Source: Spirodela intermedia (Eukaryota; Streptophyta; Magnoliopsida; Alismatales; Araceae). From it: 64,000 nucleotides of DNA. Below the pieces are notes generated by a model. That model did not search any database. It was given only the letters and a program-made list of their open reading frames with translations, and was not told the origin of the DNA. Every line of letters begins with the position of its first letter. Positions within the stretch are counted from its first letter, which is position 1. Shown piece by piece: positions 26,397 to 37,833 of this stretch. The DNA lies in assembly GCA_902729315.2 (NCBI GenBank), contig LR746271.1, forward strand, positions 5,352,001-5,416,000, read 5' to 3'. A program made the position numbers and the translations under genes.

Positions 26397-29300
26397 ATGG
26401 CCTGGCACGATGGCGTGAGGGAGACACGGGTCCTGATCGGCCCCTGTAAGTCCTCTTCTTCTTCTTCCTCTTCTGATGCCCTAGGATCAGTTTCTGTGCT
26501 CTTCATTTTCCGCATTGTCGTCAGATTAATACTCTCTGAATGTCGCATAACTTGAATTAAATGGATCTTGTCGAGAAAAATGCTTTAAATTACCGCAAGC
26601 TGAAGCACAATGCCGATGAATAAGTCAAACAGAGCGTTCTAAGTTGATCACTAGCCCTACGGTCTGATGTGTAACATTCCATCTGAAACTAGTTTCCGCT
26701 TTGCTCCCCTGACTTGGGACTCTCTAGGGATGATTTTATGACCATATCATGGGCTCATCTCAAGACTAGTTTGACAACCCCTCCAGAGGGACCGTGTAAT
26801 AGCAAAATAAAATTGTACTCATTCAACAAATTGAATGAGAACAAGAACTGCTGTTTTATTTCTTTTTTAATTTCAGCCTGTCGTTGACAGAAGAACATTT
26901 TCAGCATCATGCAGTAAAAATGATGAGGGAGAATGTGGAAAAGCTGAGGGACGCATATTATCGTTGCGCCATCCAAAATCTGGTATTATCCGTATCCTGT
27001 GCGCCTCGGGCAGCCATGTTTCTTCATTCATTCTACATTCCCATTTACTATACTTCTTCAAAAGAGTGTCAGGGCACATTTTTTAGCATTTTTGTTCAAG
27101 CGTGTTGACGGACCAGACTGTGACAAACCATACTTCTGTCCATGTGCGCGTTTTCTCCTATTCCACTGCAGCCAGATTTCTGTCATAATTCGGAGAGAAT
27201 CACTGGGATATAATTTCTCTCTTTTGTATAGATTTTGGGTAAAGGCCACTTGTCAACTCTTTTTGGCTCATTTTTTTCTAGGGGGTTTAGTTACTAACGT
27301 ATGCATCAAATCGAAACCATCTAGACATATTTAAATCAGTTAAATCTATATCTACATCTATGTGCGTATTTATCGGAGTTCATTTTGCACGAAAGGTGAA
27401 GTATTAACCAATTTGACTACATATTTTGCCAATCCATCAGCTTGAGATCTTTTTAAACTTTTCATCTTGTCATGTTTGTAAAACTAAGCAAGCCATGACC
27501 TGATGTTCTCTTGCGCTATGCTGACGGTCTAAATATTTTCTGATCTTATACGGATTCTAAAATTTGTCAGGAACTCCAACGTGTTACATTTTCGGAAATG
27601 AATCGCTCCAAGAACTTCACTGGTTCAAGCAAGCATATGGTTCTTGGTTCATCGGAGATTATGTTTCTGAAGGTAATGTCGGCATTCCTTTAAGTCAGGT
27701 TCTTAACTACACTTTTAACCGTAATTTGGGTTGTACAGAAAGTTGTAAAACGTCAGTTTTTTTCACGTTACTTTTATGGTAAATGCTCTAAGATCTTTTG
27801 TGCCGTTCAAAATTTCTACGTATGCATTACTTTTGTCAGACGTCCTCAAATGATTTTATGCATGAATTTAGGATTGTGATCCTTACATTCGTGTGTTCAA
27901 ACTTTTAACTGTGATTAAGCTTTGAGCTTATCTTATTAAACATGGTTCGCATTCAGCCTGATAGCGTTTCTTCTGATGCAGATGCCAGTCTATTTATATC
28001 AACACCGTTTGACCCCATTTTTCTCTTCTTACCTGTTTTTGAGGAAGCACGAATGAAGGCAAGTTAAAATGCGTAAAAGTACTGTACCGTGCATTTGTAT
28101 TTTTCTCTATTTTTCGGATTATTTTGATTCCCTTCCCTCTTGAAATAATATTGTATTTATATTTTATAGATGTCTAGGTGTATCTTGAAGAAAAATATAA
28201 ATATGTTCGCTGTCCATGTCCACATTTGGTCCAAAGAACAATTTGGATATGCATTGGTACTCAAATTTATATAAAATCCAACCTTTCTCAAGGTAGAACT
28301 GATTTATTTTTTGTATGATGACTTCTGAAGTTTTAAATGCACAAAATTTAAGAACTAGTAGTAATTTCTCGTATCTACAGCAAACACTCCTCAATGGTTT
28401 CTCAAATTGATAAATAAGATGGGTACGGTAAGCTGTTCTTTACCGTTGAATCTGCACAAAGCTCCGTATTGAGATTTCTAATGGGTTAAATTCTTAGATT
28501 GTCATATCATGAAAGCCCAAAGAGATAAAAATCGTTACGTCAACATCTTCATCTTACTATGAAGATGAAGATTAACAAGCGCATTGATAGCCCCTCCATA
28601 CTAATACATTATTCCCAGTTAAATAAATTATATAGTCTAGTACCAAGCTGGGAAAACAATATGGCACAGAATGGGTACAAAATTAAGTTTGCTTTCACCA
28701 CATGCTCAGCGGATGTATCTGAGTGCAGTTTCTCGTAGTTAATTGTGAAAAATACACTCCTTGGATTCCTATATATGACACTTCAAAATTTTATTTTAGC
28801 CATATCCACTAACCCATCTTGTTTTTTTTTTTTTTTTTTGTGGTACTTTCTTTATTAATCATCTAGCTCTACCCTTTTTTGTTGCAGAAGAGTCATGATC
28901 AGGGAATGTTTAGGGAACTAAATGAAATTCTCTTTGTCGATGGCTATCCAGGCTACCAGCATCTTCTGTCCATTGCAAAAGATTCTATCGAACTAATTTG
29001 CGAAGTGAAAGGTGAAAAGCAACGTATTATTTCGCAAGTTATTTTAAACAGATAAACATCGATCTTGGGATTTACATCTGATCAACTTTTTGTCGTCCAT
29101 TTAATACAATTCATCGTCAAACATGCTGTAAAAATGATTTCTTCGTTTACTTTGCATCCATTAATCTCATGCTATTTCTCCGGACAAATAGTTTTGACTG
29201 TTGGTTCTACCCTAGCGCTCTCTCTTCATGTTGTTTATAGCCTTTTGAGAAGGGAAACTCCCTTTGGATTGTGCACAGAATTCGTCCAAACCTCACATTG

Positions 29301-30879
29301 ATGTTCCAAATCAAATCACCAAGAGGGGAATGATGTTCCTAGATTTTATTTTATTTTTTCATACTTCTGTACGATGTGTCTTCTAGTGCCAAATACTTAT
29401 TTTTCAGGCTTTAAATGAGGCATTAATATCCTCAATTTTATGCTTGGGTGTGTCATTTTGCAGAAATTGGGGCTTCAAAGTTCTTCCGGCTAGATGATTC
29501 GAAAGTCTTGGCTTGGCTATGTTGTAAGGTATGGTCTTCATTTAGAAGATCATGCATCTTGATTTCATCATTTTATTTTCCCAACATTTTATTCGACTTT
29601 GGCTTTTATCCATCCATAATTCAACCACTCCCCTAATAAATACTTGGAAGATTCCTTGTAGATTTTTATGCAGAAATCATTGACACAGGTGCATATCTCT
29701 CATCATGAAGATGACGTCATATTTTTCTCATATTCCTCTGAAAAATCATGAACTTGTTGAAGTAAATAATGGGGAAGTGAAGAAATCAAAGTGCTGCCAT
29801 GACCTCGAGTTACTAGAAGCAATTCATTTTCGATAAGATATTTGTTATTCTTCCCGATAAGCTTCATTAAAATCTTTCCGTTCTTCCACAATTGCAGATA
29901 AGCAACCTGAAAGCAACTCTGTTGACGTTGGACAGAAATTTTGCTGCCAGAGAAGAGGCAGAGACGTGTATGATACCCAACAAGAGCAATGTTATTGGGT
30001 TAAATAAAATAATTCATTTTCCTATATTTCTCCGTCATCAGTGTTCTAAACCCCTAATAAACCATTTCTGTTTCTGCCTTGATGATCCACATCGACTCAT
30101 ATAAAATAAATAATTTTCCTGCATTTCTCCCTTATCAGTGTTCTAAACTCCTGCAGCCAACATTCTACTTTACCATTTCTGTTTCTGCTCTGATGATCCT
30201 CTTATTGATTTGGTATAAATAATGGCCTGATCAACAATGATTTCTCCCTCACATAAAATAATTAATTTTCCTAAATTCCTCCCTCATCAGTGTTCTAGTA
30301 TCATCACAATGGAATCATAACCCCACATGGCAGAATTTTTATATGGGTTTTTTTTTTTTTTTTTTTTTTGGTAATATTATGTGGAACCTACTAACTGCTA
30401 TGGTGCAGCAGTGAATGACGCCGTCTCCCTTCTGGGCGAGTACATAAACGACGCCTGGTTGAAGACCTTGTGCGATCATATGAAGTGAGATCATCTCCCC
30501 TGATGAGGAGAACCCTAAAAAGACAAGGGACCTCATTCTCATTATCGTTCTCATTCTCATTCTCTGCAGTTTGAACCTGGACGCCGTGATGAGAAAAACC
30601 CTAATAAGGGAAACCCTTCCTGCTGCAGCCGAGGAGAAACCCCCCCCACCTTCTCTCCCACTAGTAGGGTTCTTCAGCCCGCATACTATTTCTTAGATTT
30701 TTTTTATCCATTTATTTATGTTTTTATGAAATTACTTGCAGGGTAGTAGAAATGGGAATGGGAAGCGGGCCAGTGAGAAGCCGTCGAAGAAGAAGCCGAC
30801 GGACCAGGTGGAGTCGAAGAACATCAGAGACATGTTCATGAGGGCGACGAGGAGCGGGAGCAAGATCGCCAAACGATGA
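26397..30879 (+). CDS. RNASEH2B: ribonuclease H2 subunit B, 10 exons, 290 aa
   Basis: A non-catalytic scaffold subunit of RNase H2, which removes ribonucleotides from genomic DNA and cleaves RNA:DNA hybrids in the nucleus. Exons: 26397-26445, 26905-26982, 27571-27672, 27982-28058, 28888-29011, 29464-29528, 29898-29967, 30409-30484, 30570-30663, 30742-30879. These total 873 nt in consistent phase. Diagnostic segments are MAWHDGVRETRVLI, SLRHPKSG, FGNESLQELHWFKQAYGSWF, PIFLFLPVFEEARMK, LFVDGYPGYQHLLSIA, KFFRLDDSKVLAWLCCK and WLKTLCDHM. The C-terminus is Lys-rich and ends SKNIRDMFMRATRSGSK, a possible degenerate PCNA-binding (PIP-like) site as in other RNASEH2B proteins. Intron 4 is GC-AG. The exon 2 and exon 8 acceptors each have an alternative nearby. 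Confidence 0.93.
30004..30299. repeat. three imperfect tandem copies inside RNASEH2B intron 7
   Basis: Copies begin at about 30004, 30101 and 30252. Each carries 'ataaaataa', then 'aattttcct', 'atttctccc' and 'tcatcagtgttcta'; the first two continue with 'ccatttctgtttctgc' and 'tgatgatcc'. The whole array lies within the intron 29968-30408. Confidence 0.75.
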
Positions 30880-31261
30880 GGGTACGCACGCCCCCCCTTC
30901 TTGGACCTCTCTGTTGTTTCATTCCTGCATGAGGGTATGGTGCCCGTTGACTTGCTTATATTAGGGTTTAGATCTAGAAGTTGTGATCTGCTGATTTTGG
31001 CATTGTTGCATCGTTAGTTTTTTCCCTTTCCATGTACTAAAGATGCTTGTAAGATGAGTATTTGAGAAAAGTTGGCCCGCGTTGACTTTTGGGACCTTCT
31101 GGGTCAACGCTTGAGATGAATTGGAGAGCATGATGCATAGGAGTGAGCGCATGAGGGTCGGCGGTCAACGCCTGCAGTAAAACCAGAGTGCTGAGTTGCA
31201 TAGGAATCAATACTGGAGAAATGGGGGGTCCTTTGATTTTGAAAACCAAACGCAAGGTAGG

Positions 31262-31915
31262 GCACGTAACTGATATAGGGGTTGACTTCTGAAGCATCGT
31301 AGAACTCAGGGGTCAACGTTGGCGAAGTCATTGTAGGTAATTTGTCCCAAGTAGTAATCTGACAAGGATGTAAAATTCGGCGGTTTTATTGACCCGATGA
31401 AAGGAACGTATTTTTAGGCAAATAACACAAGTTAAATGAAGAAGGCTTGATATTCCATGAAGTTAAAAAGAAGAAAAAAGTCAAAGCCGTGATGTTCTAA
31501 CTGATATTGGGGGTTGACTTCTGAAGCGTCATAGAACTCAGGGGTCAACGTAGGCAATGTCATTATAGTTAGCTTGTCCCAAATAGTAATCTGAAAAGGT
31601 AAAAAGAAAAAAAAAGGTTAAAGCCATGATGGTCTAATTGATATCGGGGGTTGACTTCTAAAGCGTCATAGAACTCAGGGGTCAACGTAGGCAATGTCAT
31701 TATAGTTAGCTTGTCCCAAATAGTAATCTGAAAGGTAAAAAGGAAAAAAAAGGGTCAAAGCCATGATGTTCTAACTGATATATGGGTTGACTCCTGACGC
31801 AATGAACTCAAGGGTCAACGTTGGCAAAGTCATTATAGATAATTTATCCTAGATAGTAATCTGAAAAGTTAAAAAGAAAAAAAAAGAGTCAAAGCATTGA
31901 TGTTCTACATAGAAA
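31262..31915. repeat. tandem repeat array with paired W-box cores, about 4 copies
   Basis: Copies are anchored by TTGAC at 31282, 31514, 31651 and 31797. The last three are spaced about 137-146 bp; the first is separated by 232 bp. Each unit has 'gggttgacttctgaag' (degenerate in the last copy), then 'gaactcaggggtcaacg', 'gtcattatag', 'ttgtccca', 'agtaatctgaaa' and a purine run with 'gtcaaag'. Every unit therefore has a TTGAC and a facing GTCAA about 25-30 bp apart. Confidence 0.85.
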
Positions 31916-32252
31916 CTCGTGGGATTCCAAATGATTTGGCCTCGAGGATCAGTAGAGCCCTCCAAGGTCAACTCCCCAGCCTCACATGCATTGGAGGCCT
32001 TATGCAGTTAGGTCTGAAACTATATTCAAACCAAGCTCATTAATGTTAAGCAAGACCAGTTGATGCCTCAAAAAGTCAACTCGTTATGAAAGGATAAGGG
32101 TTTATGAAAAAGTCAACTTTTATGCTACCATTGACTAAAATCGCTAAAACTCACCCCCACCCCCCTTCTAGTTTATGAGATTTATCTAGTGGTTAGTACC
32201 CACATACGAATTATTCAAAGAAAGATGAACAGCCCCCGGGGAGCGATTGAGA

Positions 32253-32300
<48 letters not shown>

Positions 32301-32303
<3 letters not shown>

Positions 32304-32435
32304 AGAATTGGGCCGGAAGGTGTCCGAACAATACTTGGCCCACTCTCCTCATATTATGCACATCTAAGTTAATTAATATATAAAGTGTATATCTAAATGT
32401 ATTCGTTAAAAGAGTCATCCTGCATCACAACAGGT
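32301..32435. repeat. duplicated segment, copy 1
   Basis: Starts 'agaagaattgggccgg' right after a (GA)n tract and runs through 'cttggcccac', 'tctcctcat', 'ttaattaat', 'taaagtgta' to 'cctgcatca'. About 80% identical by eye to 32671-32803. Confidence 0.85.
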
Positions 32436-32670
32436 AGGTTGATTGTGTAAGCAAGGGGGAGAGAGAGAGAGAGAAAGAGAGAGGAAGAGAGAGAGATGAA
32501 GAGAGTGAGAGGAAGAGAGTGAGAGGAAGAAAGAGATAGAGAGAGATGAGAGGAAGAGAAGAAGAGGAAGAAAGAGATGAGAGAGGGATAGAGAGAGAGA
32601 AAGAGAGATGGAGAGAGGGAGAGAGAAAGATGGAGCGAGAGAGAGGGAGAGAGAGAGAGAGAGAGGAAGA

Positions 32671-32803
32671 AGAAGAATTGGGCCGGAGGGAGTTCGAACA
32701 TTACTTGGCCCATTCTCCTCATAGCATTTACATATAAATTAATTAATGTATAAAGCAAATATGTAATTATATTCCTTAAAAGGGCTATTCTGCATCAAAA
32801 TAC
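32671..32803. repeat. duplicated segment, copy 2
   Basis: Second copy, 370 bp downstream of the first and again directly preceded by a long GA-rich tract (about 32455-32670). The microsatellite and its 3' flank were therefore duplicated together. Confidence 0.85.
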
Positions 32804-33515
32804 CTAAGATGGGCATCCTGACAAAATCCGTAGATCGGACGGTCCAGAGAAGTCATCCGTATCCCCCCCGCTCTCTGTTTTCAAAAAATGCGCGCTGGCG
32901 CGCCAAGGCTCCGCCTGGACCATCTACAGAGGTATCGTCACCGCGGTGATCTTTAAAGTTTACACCAACACCTCCTTCCTCCCGCTTCTGGCGGCGCTTT
33001 GTTACAGCCGCCACGTTTTTCTGGAGGGTCCTGCTTCCTCCTACCGCTCTCCATCCTCTATCTCTCTCTCTCTCTCCCTCCCAGCGGCGGCTCATGGACA
33101 GAGGCGGAACGAACCCGGCCATCAGAGAAGGTTAGCGGCCGTTTCGAAACCCTAAATTCTTCCCGCCCACATCCTCCGTGGGCTTAGTTTTGGCGCGGGG
33201 AATCGTCGGCATCTCTCCGAAGTCCTCTCCCCGTCGCTCGTTTTTCTTGCCCGCGGCCTGTTCGCATTGCACGGAAGATCTGCCTTCTCGCTGGTTCCAA
33301 GGAGACCGAGACCTTCGCGAATCTGGACTCACATAAACGGCAGTTCCTGTCGATTCCTTCGGATCAGTATATGCTTACCTTCTTTCTTTTCTCTTTGTTT
33401 TTCCCTGATGATTCCAGGTTTCCTTGCTCGACAACGAGACTCGGAGGATCTGGTCGGCGGTGGAGATCGCCGCTGAGTATTCTTGATTTTTTGAGGTTTT
33501 TCTGGCGGGAAGAAG

Positions 33516-35462
33516 ATGAGCGATGAGGATCCCCAGATCTGGAGGACGAGCAAGCGGAAGGTTCTGGGCGAGATGAGCAATACGTGCGCGAAGAGAGGCC
33601 ACCCTCTGGTACCCGGAAAGTTCTTGATAGGGAATGATAAGATCAGGAAGCAGGAACCCGCCGGAGTTGGGCCGGAAGACCCCGCCGCCAGGAAGAGGGT
33701 CATCGGGGAGCTGGTGAACGTCATCAAGGGGAAGCAGAGATTTAACTGGGCTTCTGAGAACTCCGGAGCCATGGCAGGAGATGTGAAGCTTCCGGCCTCT
33801 GCAAGAACTCCAGAGGATGGACGCCGAAGGCACTCGTCTCCTTCCATTTCCAGGAAGACATCCGAGACGGGCGTTGACGCATGGAAACGGGGACTCAACT
33901 GGGCATCCGAGGGGGACGGAATCATGGCGGGCGGTGAGAAGCCACCCACCTCCTCCGCTAGTCTCCAAGATGGGTGCAGAGGGCGTTCTTCTTCGACGGA
34001 TCACACTCCCCAGGTTATGAGGGGCGATTCTCTGGTCAGTGGTTCAGGAGAAGACGGACAGAGGAGCTCTATCAGCTGGGCTCCATTTCCTCTGCGCCTC
34101 TTCTGTCCCCCAGCTGATCTTACTGGAACCATTGACCAAAATCGTGAGGCTCCTGGGCAGAAATATCAACCGGGGTTGGCTAGTTTCTCTGGCACAGGTA
34201 ACAGAAGTATAGAATTTGTTAATTTGGCGGAGAATGTGTCACAAGAAGATGATTTCATCAAGAGCCAGCCGGCAAGTGGGCATCCTGAGCAGCAGAGCTC
34301 AGGGAGGACAACTGGGTTGCCTGAGGAGCCTGGGAAGACCCCAGGCGCAAATGTCCATGAAAACCTGGTCGCGGGCAAAGGTTGCTCCTGTCCCCTCTGC
34401 CTGAAAGGTAGCTTCTTCCTTCAAACGTAGATACAGTCGATTGGCTTCCCAATTTATCTGAAAGCTGGTTACGAAGAGCTTCTCCTCCTCTGTTCGTCTT
34501 CTGTAACAGCTGGGTATCTGTGGGCGGATCTACTTTACCAGGACTGCAAAGGCCGGCTATTGGGTGGGTCCCGGCGGATCTTCTGCATGATTTCTTAGCT
34601 GGGCTTCCTCGCTTCTTATTTTTCCTCTGTTTGACCCTTTTTTTTTTTTTTTCTTCTTCTCCGCTGCAGAGGTGAACAGAAGCAGGAGAGATGCTAGACT
34701 CTTGACTGGGAGCAGTTCTTCTCATGATCTTGCGGGCAGAGCAGCTGGAAACGATGAGAAGTCTGCGAGATTAGAATCGGAACTCAGGCAACACTGGAGA
34801 GCGCTTTTCGTGCATACTGAGAGCGTTCTCACTTGCGAAAGTGCTCAGCTTGTGAGTTATCACTTTTTCATTTTTTTTCTTGAAGTACCAAAGTTCTTTA
34901 TTATATCTTGGCATGATGTGAAGGTTTCCGCATTCATGTTTTTAGTGGGTCTAACAAATTTATGGAGAGAAATATATCGATTCAATCTTTCGAAATGCCT
35001 TTTATTCGAAAAAAATTTAAGAATGGGCCTCATTAATAATCCTAAATTAGTAATTATACTAATTATTTCTTTTCCTTGTCTTTGATCATCTCATTTCTAG
35101 CAAGAAGAAAGATCATGGAATGACAATAATAATAATAATAATAATGTGAAGATTATTGTGTTAATAATCGAGCAAAAGGTTTCAGGGATTGACTTTCAGG
35201 GCTAAACCCCCATGGAATAGTCGAATGGAGATCTTTTGCAGGGGATTATACCATTCCTTGTGTTTTATTTTAATGTTCATTAAAATAAATGATGGTCGCT
35301 TATCTATTTTCCCCCATTCTTCACATCTTTCTGCCTACTTACGTTGAAATTATATTTTCCACGTGGCAGCAATCCAGCCTTCTGAAGTTGAAGGAGCTGA
35401 GAGAGAATTGCAAGAGAGATGCGGAGGCGGAGACTCCCTCTGTGGTTCCCAACGAGTCCTAG
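33516..35462 (+). CDS. unrecognised plant protein with CxCxxC motif and internal duplication, 406 aa, 4 exons
   Basis: Exons 33516-34407, 34510-34563, 34670-34851 and 35370-35462, in consistent phase with GT-AG introns. I do not recognise a named family, although the C-terminal block resembles uncharacterised plant proteins. The N-terminus (MSDEDPQIWRTSKRKVLGEM) is basic. Residues 76-107 and 127-158 are diverged copies of each other (FNWASENSGAMAG and LNWASEGDGIMAG). C290, C292 and C295 form CxCxxC at the end of exon 1, followed by AGYLWADLLYQDCKGRLL (exon 2). The segment LESELRQHWRALFVHTESVL, then QSSLLKLKELRENCKRD, is probably helical or coiled coil. No signal peptide or membrane segment. 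The start was chosen as the first Met after an in-frame stop. A nuclear role is only a guess from the basic composition. Confidence 0.8.
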
Positions 35463-35960
35463 CTGATGATATCTTTTCATGGTCATCAACCGTAAGAGTC
35501 GTTTCTTCCTTGCATTGTCCCCCCCCCCCGAAGGGCATGAGATTTAGCAGAACAGCACGATTTCTCCAGTTTTCCACGATATAAAAAAAAAAGAGAAGAA
35601 ATTACCCATTTAACCTCATGTTCTTGCACTGCCCGATCTCATCTGTTGGGAATTAGTTATGGAGATATGATCGAACAAAGTGCTGATTGATGTGAGGATC
35701 GCTGAAAGGATGAGGTTTTCTTGGATCATTTACTTTTTTATGCAGCTTTTTATTTTCTTACGGTGATGAAAAAAAGACTTGATCTTTATTTCTGGGTATT
35801 TAGAAAATAATAAGGGCAAATTATTTACCCAGATGTTCCGAGAAAAAAATTGTGTATTTATTCGTGTTTGTATGATCATTTAATCTGCTCAAAAAAATTA
35901 GCGGGTGTTTTTAATAGATACTTTGAGAGTATTCATGATCTTACCGTGAGACCTTGTGAA

Positions 35961-35962
<2 letters not shown>

Positions 35963-36017
<55 letters not shown>
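35963..36017. repeat. (CT)n microsatellite
   Basis: About 55 bp of pure CT. Confidence 0.95.
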
Positions 36018-36018
<1 letters not shown>

Positions 36019-36429
36019 AATTATATACCTAGAGAGAGATCCATCGTTGTCTTGTTGGACTTTGGGCCCGAATCTGACCGAAGTCAGCGTTCTCTGAACG
36101 GTACCAGTTGACCAAGTATGAATCCCCGTCCGCCACTCTTGACCCACGAAGGCTCTTCCGATGTAGTCATTGGGCAAGTGTTTTAATCGACCAAATAAGT
36201 CCCAATAAAGCTGCGAGGATCATCAGTAATAAAGCCAAATTATATCTTTCTTCTGAGACTAATTATATTTTTATTATTTTTATAAATATAATTGTCGTCG
36301 TTTTGTATAATTCTTGAAGTATTTCGAATTCATGTGTGCCATCGGGAGTCTGAATTGATGTTCCTTTGTGATTTAACTCTACAAGGCAGCCATTGAAGTT
36401 TAAGATCTCAATCATGTTGATGGCGGTCT

Positions 36430-37193
36430 AGCGAGAGAGAGAGAGAGAAACCCCAATCGGGGAACAACTAGTCAGCCAAATCTGTCGAATTATGGGTACT
36501 CACTTACTCACTTACATTGAAGAGAGAGAGAGAGGTGTAACTTTGGAAACCCAACTTGGGAAACGATTAACCAGTTAAGCCTCTCAAGATATGCGTCGAT
36601 ATTTACACTAAAGATATAGAGAGAGAGAGAGAGGATGAGAGAGTGAGAGAGGGTGAGAGGGTGAGAGGGTGAGAGGGTGGAGAGGGTGAGAGGGTGGAGA
36701 GGGTGAGAGGGTGGAGAGGGTGAGAGGGTGAGAGAGTGAGAGAGGTATGACTCTAGAAACCAAATCACAAAACCCAACTTGGGGAACAATTAGGCAGTCA
36801 AGCCTCTCAAGATATCCCCAGATATTCTTCTACCACATTAATCTGTTCCATTCTAATTCTTGCGAGATAATTACTCTGACGTATTTTAGTCAACTTTCTA
36901 AACTCATAGGCCCAATGTGATAGTCGTTCTAAGTTGCTTGCTTCTTACTGTTAAACTACTTTTTTGGGGCTATGCATGAGCTTTTACGTTGAAGAGTGAG
37001 CGAGAGATAGAGAGAGAGAGAGAGATACAAGAGAGAGGGATGTGACTTGAAAGTCAACTTATGGGACGATTAGTCAATCAATTGTTCAAAGCTATTGATT
37101 GATACTTATGGGATAGCGAGAGAGAGAGAGAGAGATAACGAGTTAAGGGTATACGGAACAATTGGTCAAGTCAAGTTTCTCAGGCTATGCGTT

Positions 37194-37240
<47 letters not shown>

Positions 37241-37290
37241 AAATAGTTAGTCAAGTCTTGCCGGCTATGCTTCAAGAGAGAGAGAATTCA
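36430..37290. repeat. composite satellite: GA tracts alternating with a conserved spacer
   Basis: About six degenerate units. Each has a (GA)n block and a spacer resembling 'ggaacaattagtcagtcaag' followed by 'cctctcaagatatgcgt'. Spacers are recognisable near 36465, 36555, 36781, 37062, 37155 and 37240. Between about 36640 and 36750 the GA block has become a minisatellite of 'gagagggt'/'ggagagggt' units. Confidence 0.7.
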
Positions 37291-37693
37291 GGAATGGCGG
37301 CTCAGATTTCCACGTCAATGTCCGCGGACTACGTCAGCGTCACCGAGGGTCGGTCATGGATAAGCCACGTAGATACTGACGACTCGTTGAATACCTATCC
37401 GGAACCGGTAGCCCAGATGGACGGTTCAGATCAAACACTGGGAGTCAAACGTCGCCTCATCTCCTACGGTTTCTTCTTCGGGCTCAAAACTGATTGCGGC
37501 GGGGTAATCTAAGGGCTTATCCACTTTCGCCTCATCCTCCGAAGTGATTTACACGGTTTAACTGCGGGAGCAGACTCCTCATGCTACGTGTCAATTTACT
37601 ACAAGCCATCACGTTTTTATTTCCTCCCTTCCCCCCGGCATTTTGCCCCATCACGCAAAGACTCTCCCACCGGCATCTCTCCTGTTCACATGT

Positions 37694-37706
37694 CGCCACG
37701 TGTCAT
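37694..37706. promoter_or_regulatory. G-box/ABRE-like site upstream of ACX2
   Basis: 'gccacgtgtcat' about 135 bp upstream of the ACX2 start codon; further ACGT sites ('ctacgtgtc' near 37584, 'ccacgtag' near 37363) lie upstream. Suggests bZIP or bHLH input; inferred only. Confidence 0.4.
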
Positions 37707-37833
37707 ATGGGGGCCCCAGCCAACGGCTTTTAAACCCGCGAAACCGCCTACCTCTCTCAAGCTCTCTCTCTCTCTCTCTCTCTCTCTGTGATTCTGTTTC
37801 CGTTGTCTGTCGCTGTATCTCGACGAGGAGCAG

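Larger units (their letters stand above)
30880..33515. other. intergenic repeats between RNASEH2B and the next gene
   Basis: Holds a tandem array with TTGAC cores (31262-31915), further TTGAC/GTCAA words to about 32135, a duplicated GA-flanked segment (32301-32435 and 32671-32803) and the leader of the following gene. A small GC-rich ORF starting at 33094 (MDRGGTNPAIREG) ends at a possible donor and could be a non-coding or alternative first exon of the downstream gene. Confidence 0.6.
35463..37833. other. intergenic region with satellites and ACX2 promoter
   Basis: Contains a (CT)n tract (35963-36017), a GA-rich degenerate satellite (about 36430-37290) and, closest to ACX2, G-box-like ACGT sites and a CT tract. 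No gene seen. Confidence 0.6.

Noticed and set aside
26397-26555. Reading RNASEH2B exon 1 through the GTAAGT donor to Ser-rich codons
   Set aside because: The Ser run is not seen in the family, and GTAAGT followed by the acceptor at 26904 gives a clean in-frame junction.
32393-32758. 121-codon Ser/Leu/Phe ORF (-)
   Set aside because: Translation of a GA-rich tract; part of the duplicated repeat.
33329-34004. 206- and 209-codon minus-strand ORFs
   Set aside because: Antisense shadows of exon 1 of the 406-aa plus-strand gene, which has consistent splice phases.
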